Shown: in pieces, positions 15,009-17,472 of the stretch
How the letters are laid out: the number at the start of each line of letters is the position of its first letter
Numbering within the stretch: the first letter of the stretch is position 1
From: Firmicutes bacterium UBA6806
GTDB taxonomy: Bacteria; Bacillota; Clostridia; Peptostreptococcales; Acidaminobacteraceae
Assembly (NCBI GenBank): GCA_002452745.1
Contig: DKFC01000064.1
Location: 1 to 17,472 of the forward strand
DNA: 17,472 bases
Direction of reading: 5' to 3'
Program-made: the position numbers and the translations under genes
Notes under the pieces: model-generated
The model's database searches: none
What the model was told of the DNA's origin: nothing
The model's input: the letters and a program-made list of their open reading frames with translations, nothing else

Positions 15009-17078
15009 ATGAAGTATAAACAACTGAAGCTGATGATATCAGCGCTAATATTCCTTGTAGGTTTATGGATGAATATTTATTTTTCCACAAACCTACATTT
15101 TTTATTAACAAGAAAAATGAAGGTGCTCACCTTTGTTCCAATAAAATCGTGCTTTGAAAGTATGGCGGCAAGTGGTCAACATTTGTCGCTATTTCTCTAT
15201 CTACAAGGTTTTATCCTTCTGTGCTCTATTTATTTCTATCTGGCAAATATGAAACCCTATCAATCTGATTTAGAAGCAATTACACCAGATATAGCAACGC
15301 CGGTTAGGGCAGGACAAATGCAATTTGGATCAGCTAGATGGCTCACAGAAGAAGAAAAGAACAAAGGCTTTAAATCTATAAAGCTTAGAAAAAACGAACT
15401 AAAAATATTAATGGAAAGGACCAATCAGGATGAAGAAAAAGAAAAAAGTCCAAAAGAAAAAAGCTTATCCCAAGGAGAATCCCTTCAAAGGCTATCGGAA
15501 AGAACTAATGAAGAGTCAAATGAAAAAGACTTGCCAGAAACCGATACGCAGGAATATTCGATACCCAAGTTAAACCAAGGTGGTATTGTTGTTGGTTTTC
15601 ATCAAGAGGGGGATACAGAAAAGATATTTTACATTGATGAGGATACCCATAGTCTCTGTATTGGTGCAACACGATCAGGGAAAACAAGGTCAGTGGTGCT
15701 TCAATCCGTCGGACTAATTGGACTTTCAGCTGAAAGTTTAGTTATTAGTGACCCAAAAGGTGAAATTTTCACTTATACCTATCCCTATTTTGAAGTTCTT
15801 GGTTATGAAGTGATTTGCATTGATTTTAAAAACCCTCTAAAGAGTGACCGGTATAACTTCTTGCAACCAGTCATCGATGCCATTGATGAAAACAATATTC
15901 CTAAAGCGGTGGATGCCACATGGGACTTAACAGCTGCCCTTGTACCGGAGAATAGCCATAATGAAAAAATATGGACCAACGGTGAAGCCAGTATCATTGC
16001 CAGTGCTATTATGGCAGTTGTTTATGACAATCGTAATGGTAAAGATAGAAGATATCAGAACATGAGCAATGTTTATTTCTTCATCAGTGAAATGTGCAAA
16101 GTGGTGGATGGGGCAATGCCTATCATCAAATACATGAAGAACATGCCGGCACATCATCCTGCAAAAGCCTTACTGGCCATAAGTGAAGTTGCGCCAAGTA
16201 AAACCAGAGGATCATTTTATACTTCAGCACTTACAACATTAAGGTTATTTACAAACCCACTCATTCATTCCATGTCAGAAGCCAGTGACTTTGACTTAAG
16301 GAAAATGGGAACAGACAAACAGGTACTGTTTATTGTTCTTCCTGATGAAAAGACAACCTATTATAGTTTAGCCAGTCTCTTTGTTAATCAATGTTATATG
16401 CAACTGGTTAAAAATGCAGATGAAAGAGGTGGACGATTAAAAAGACGAGTAAACTTCATGCTTGAAGAGTTCGGTAACTTTGTTAAAATCCCCGATTTTG
16501 CAAATAAGCTGACTGTAGGTGGTGGTAGAGGCATTCGCTTTAATTTATTCCTTCAAAGCTTTATGCAACTGGATGAGAAGTATGGCAAAGAAGTCGCTGG
16601 AACCATTAAATCCAACTGTGAAACTTGGCTTTATCTTCAGGCAGATGATTTGGGAACTTTGGATGAAATATCAAAGAAGCTGGGGAATTACACCGTGTCC
16701 ACCTATTCTTTAAGTTCATCTCATGGTAAGTATTCTAATCCATCAAGTTCCCATAGCGTTAATCTGACCCATCGAGCCTTATTAACAGTGGATGAGATCA
16801 GACGAATCAATAGACCTTATACATTAATCACTTCGAGAAATCACCCGGCAATGATGCAATTGCCAGATCTATCGAAGTGGTTTTTTAATACCCTCTTTGG
16901 ACTTGGAGACAAAGAACACAACAGAAAGGTGCGTGAAAAAAGAGAAGAAAAACGTAACGTAAGAAAATCTTCTAATGCCATTGATACATGGAATATTTGG
17001 GAGTATTACACCCAAGAAGAAAAATCGAATTTTGTTTATATGCGAAATATGAAAGGCGGTGAACAAGGTGAAAATTAA
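15009..17078 (+). CDS. virD4: VirD4/TraG-type coupling protein (T4CP)
   Basis: A 689-residue type IV coupling protein, the membrane ATPase that hands the relaxase-DNA complex to the secretion channel. Two N-terminal transmembrane segments lie at about residues 7-27 and 58-80. After a charged E/K-rich linker (about 120-185) come Walker A (GATRSGKTR, near 219), Walker B (LVISDPKGE, near 245), the conserved EEFGN near 487, and the glutamine-containing FLQSFMQLDEKYG shortly after. The C-terminus is basic. The start is ATG 15009 behind GAGGTG. The stop overlaps the pilin gene start by 11 nt. A short out-of-frame ORF with its own RBS lies within the linker. The length is within the family's usual range. 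Confidence 0.94.
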   Translation: MKYKQLKLMISALIFLVGLWMNIYFSTNLHFLLTRKMKVLTFVPIKSCFESMAASGQHLSLFLYLQGFILLCSIYFYLANMKPYQSDLEAITPDIATPVRAGQMQFGSARWLTEEEKNKGFKSIKLRKNELKILMERTNQDEEKEKSPKEKSLSQGESLQRLSERTNEESNEKDLPETDTQEYSIPKLNQGGIVVGFHQEGDTEKIFYIDEDTHSLCIGATRSGKTRSVVLQSVGLIGLSAESLVISDPKGEIFTYTYPYFEVLGYEVICIDFKNPLKSDRYNFLQPVIDAIDENNIPKAVDATWDLTAALVPENSHNEKIWTNGEASIIASAIMAVVYDNRNGKDRRYQNMSNVYFFISEMCKVVDGAMPIIKYMKNMPAHHPAKALLAISEVAPSKTRGSFYTSALTTLRLFTNPLIHSMSEASDFDLRKMGTDKQVLFIVLPDEKTTYYSLASLFVNQCYMQLVKNADERGGRLKRRVNFMLEEFGNFVKIPDFANKLTVGGGRGIRFNLFLQSFMQLDEKYGKEVAGTIKSNCETWLYLQADDLGTLDEISKKLGNYTVSTYSLSSSHGKYSNPSSSHSVNLTHRALLTVDEIRRINRPYTLITSRNHPAMMQLPDLSKWFFNTLFGLGDKEHNRKVREKREEKRNVRKSSNAIDTWNIWEYYTQEEKSNFVYMRNMKGGEQGEN
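15430..15573 (+). CDS. Possible 47-residue basic peptide overlapping virD4 in the +1 frame
   Basis: An ATG at 15430 has AAAGGA (15415-15420) 9 nt upstream and opens a 47-codon frame, +1 relative to virD4. It begins MKKKKKVQKKKAYPKENPF and stays rich in K and R to the stop at 15571-15573. The host frame here is the disordered E/K-rich linker. A-rich DNA reads as lysine in any frame, so chance is a strong alternative; only conservation in related elements would support it. Confidence 0.25.
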   Translation: MKKKKKVQKKKAYPKENPFKGYRKELMKSQMKKTCQKPIRRNIRYPS

Positions 17079-17415
17079 ACCACTAAAAAAGAAAGCAAGA
17101 AATTTTTTAAAAACGCTCTTTGGAACATTGGTCGTCATGATGATGTCTACGGTTCCCGTGATGGCAGATACCGTTCAAGATAGTCAAATTGTCAAAGGCA
17201 CTGAAAAATTGATTCAAGATGTAACAACATGGCTAATGGTTTTAGCACCGATTGTTGGTGTTTTGCTGATTATTTATTTCTTCATCAGAAGAAGTGCAGC
17301 AGATGAAATCGATCAAAAGAAGTGGAACAACCGCATTGTTACAGTAATTGTTTCAGTTATAGGAGCAGTTTTAGCTTCTGCAACACTTAATCTGATTATT
17401 GGTTACTACGTTTAA
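17068..17415 (+). CDS. VirB2/TrbC-like conjugative pilin
   Basis: A small membrane protein of about 115 residues with the layout of a VirB2/TrbC pilin. It has a basic N-terminus (KIKPLKKKARNFLK), a hydrophobic signal segment ending in VPVMA, cleavage likely before DTVQD, then two hydrophobic helices (WLMVLAPIVGVLLIIYFFI and VTVIVSVIGAVLASATLNLIIGYYV) separated by a short charged loop. I prefer GTG 17068, overlapping the virD4 stop by 11 nt, since AAAGG (17052-17056) is 11 nt away; an in-frame GTG at 17059 leaves only 2 nt and is less likely. Position right after the coupling gene fits a mating-channel operon. The pilin-type call rests on topology rather than diagnostic residues. Confidence 0.72.
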   Translation: MKIKPLKKKARNFLKTLFGTLVVMMMSTVPVMADTVQDSQIVKGTEKLIQDVTTWLMVLAPIVGVLLIIYFFIRRSAADEIDQKKWNNRIVTVIVSVIGAVLASATLNLIIGYYV

Positions 17416-17461
17416 TCATGGGCAAGTCCCGATTAAAAATAAAAAACAAATTTAAACTTAC

Positions 17462-17467
17462 GGAGGT
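17462..17467 (+). promoter_or_regulatory. Ribosome binding site of the next gene, beyond the window
   Basis: GGAGGT lies 46 nt after the pilin stop, in otherwise featureless AT-rich DNA. The ATG at 17469 is only 1 nt away, so the true start is probably just past the right edge. The operon evidently continues. Confidence 0.55.
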
Positions 17468-17472
17468 AATGA

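Noticed and set aside
15722..15737. 16-bp palindrome ACTTTCAGCTGAAAGT inside virD4
   Set aside because: Short arms, within conserved coding sequence near Walker B; a chance match is likely.
17418..17435. GGG/CCC hairpin after the pilin gene as a terminator
   Set aside because: The stem is short and bulged with no T run after it; only A-rich sequence follows.

Overview
This window looks like part of an integrative and conjugative element (ICE) of a low-GC Firmicute, most likely a Clostridia-class host. The evidence is the AT-rich composition, strong AGGAGG-type ribosome binding sites with occasional TTG and GTG starts, and the gene order: ParA/ParB, a giant methylase-helicase, RadC, a Toprim primase, MobC, a MobP-type relaxase, a VirD4 coupling protein and a VirB2-like pilin. 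Every supported gene is on the + strand. I see no rRNA, tRNA, CRISPR array, insertion sequence, integrase or attachment site. The integrase, the VirB4 ATPase and the rest of the mating channel presumably lie outside the window.

Positions 1-8872 hold a partition pair, parA (cut by the left edge, with an odd P-loop) and parB, followed by a 2368-residue protein joining an ArdC-like N-terminus, an N6-adenine-methylase-like domain and an SNF2-type helicase. A TnpV-family gene lies inside the giant gene in the +1 frame, exactly over a disordered linker. parB contains two perfect inverted repeats, one a 29-bp palindrome with loxP-like arms. An intrinsic terminator follows the giant gene.

Positions 8920-11540 encode DNA maintenance functions: two small, possibly paralogous proteins flanking RadC, a DUF3991/Toprim primase and a DUF6075-like protein. 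Five otherwise unrelated proteins (ParB, the giant, RadC, primase, DUF6075) end in the same acidic tail with an EEM core, which I regard as the most interesting signal here.

Positions 11541-11706 are a 166-nt non-coding stretch with three hairpins, the best oriT candidate. A DUF3800-family cargo gene with its own terminator (11707-12877) sits between this region and mobC. mobC has kept its RBS but has ATC where ATG is expected, and it carries a terminator-like hairpin early in its coding region.

Positions 13208-17472 hold the transfer genes: a small unknown, the relaxase, another unknown, the VirD4-type coupling protein and a VirB2/TrbC-like pilin. They are tightly packed and probably cotranscribed. 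MobC and the relaxase would nick and pilot the DNA, VirD4 would deliver it to the channel, and the upstream proteins would replicate, protect and partition it.
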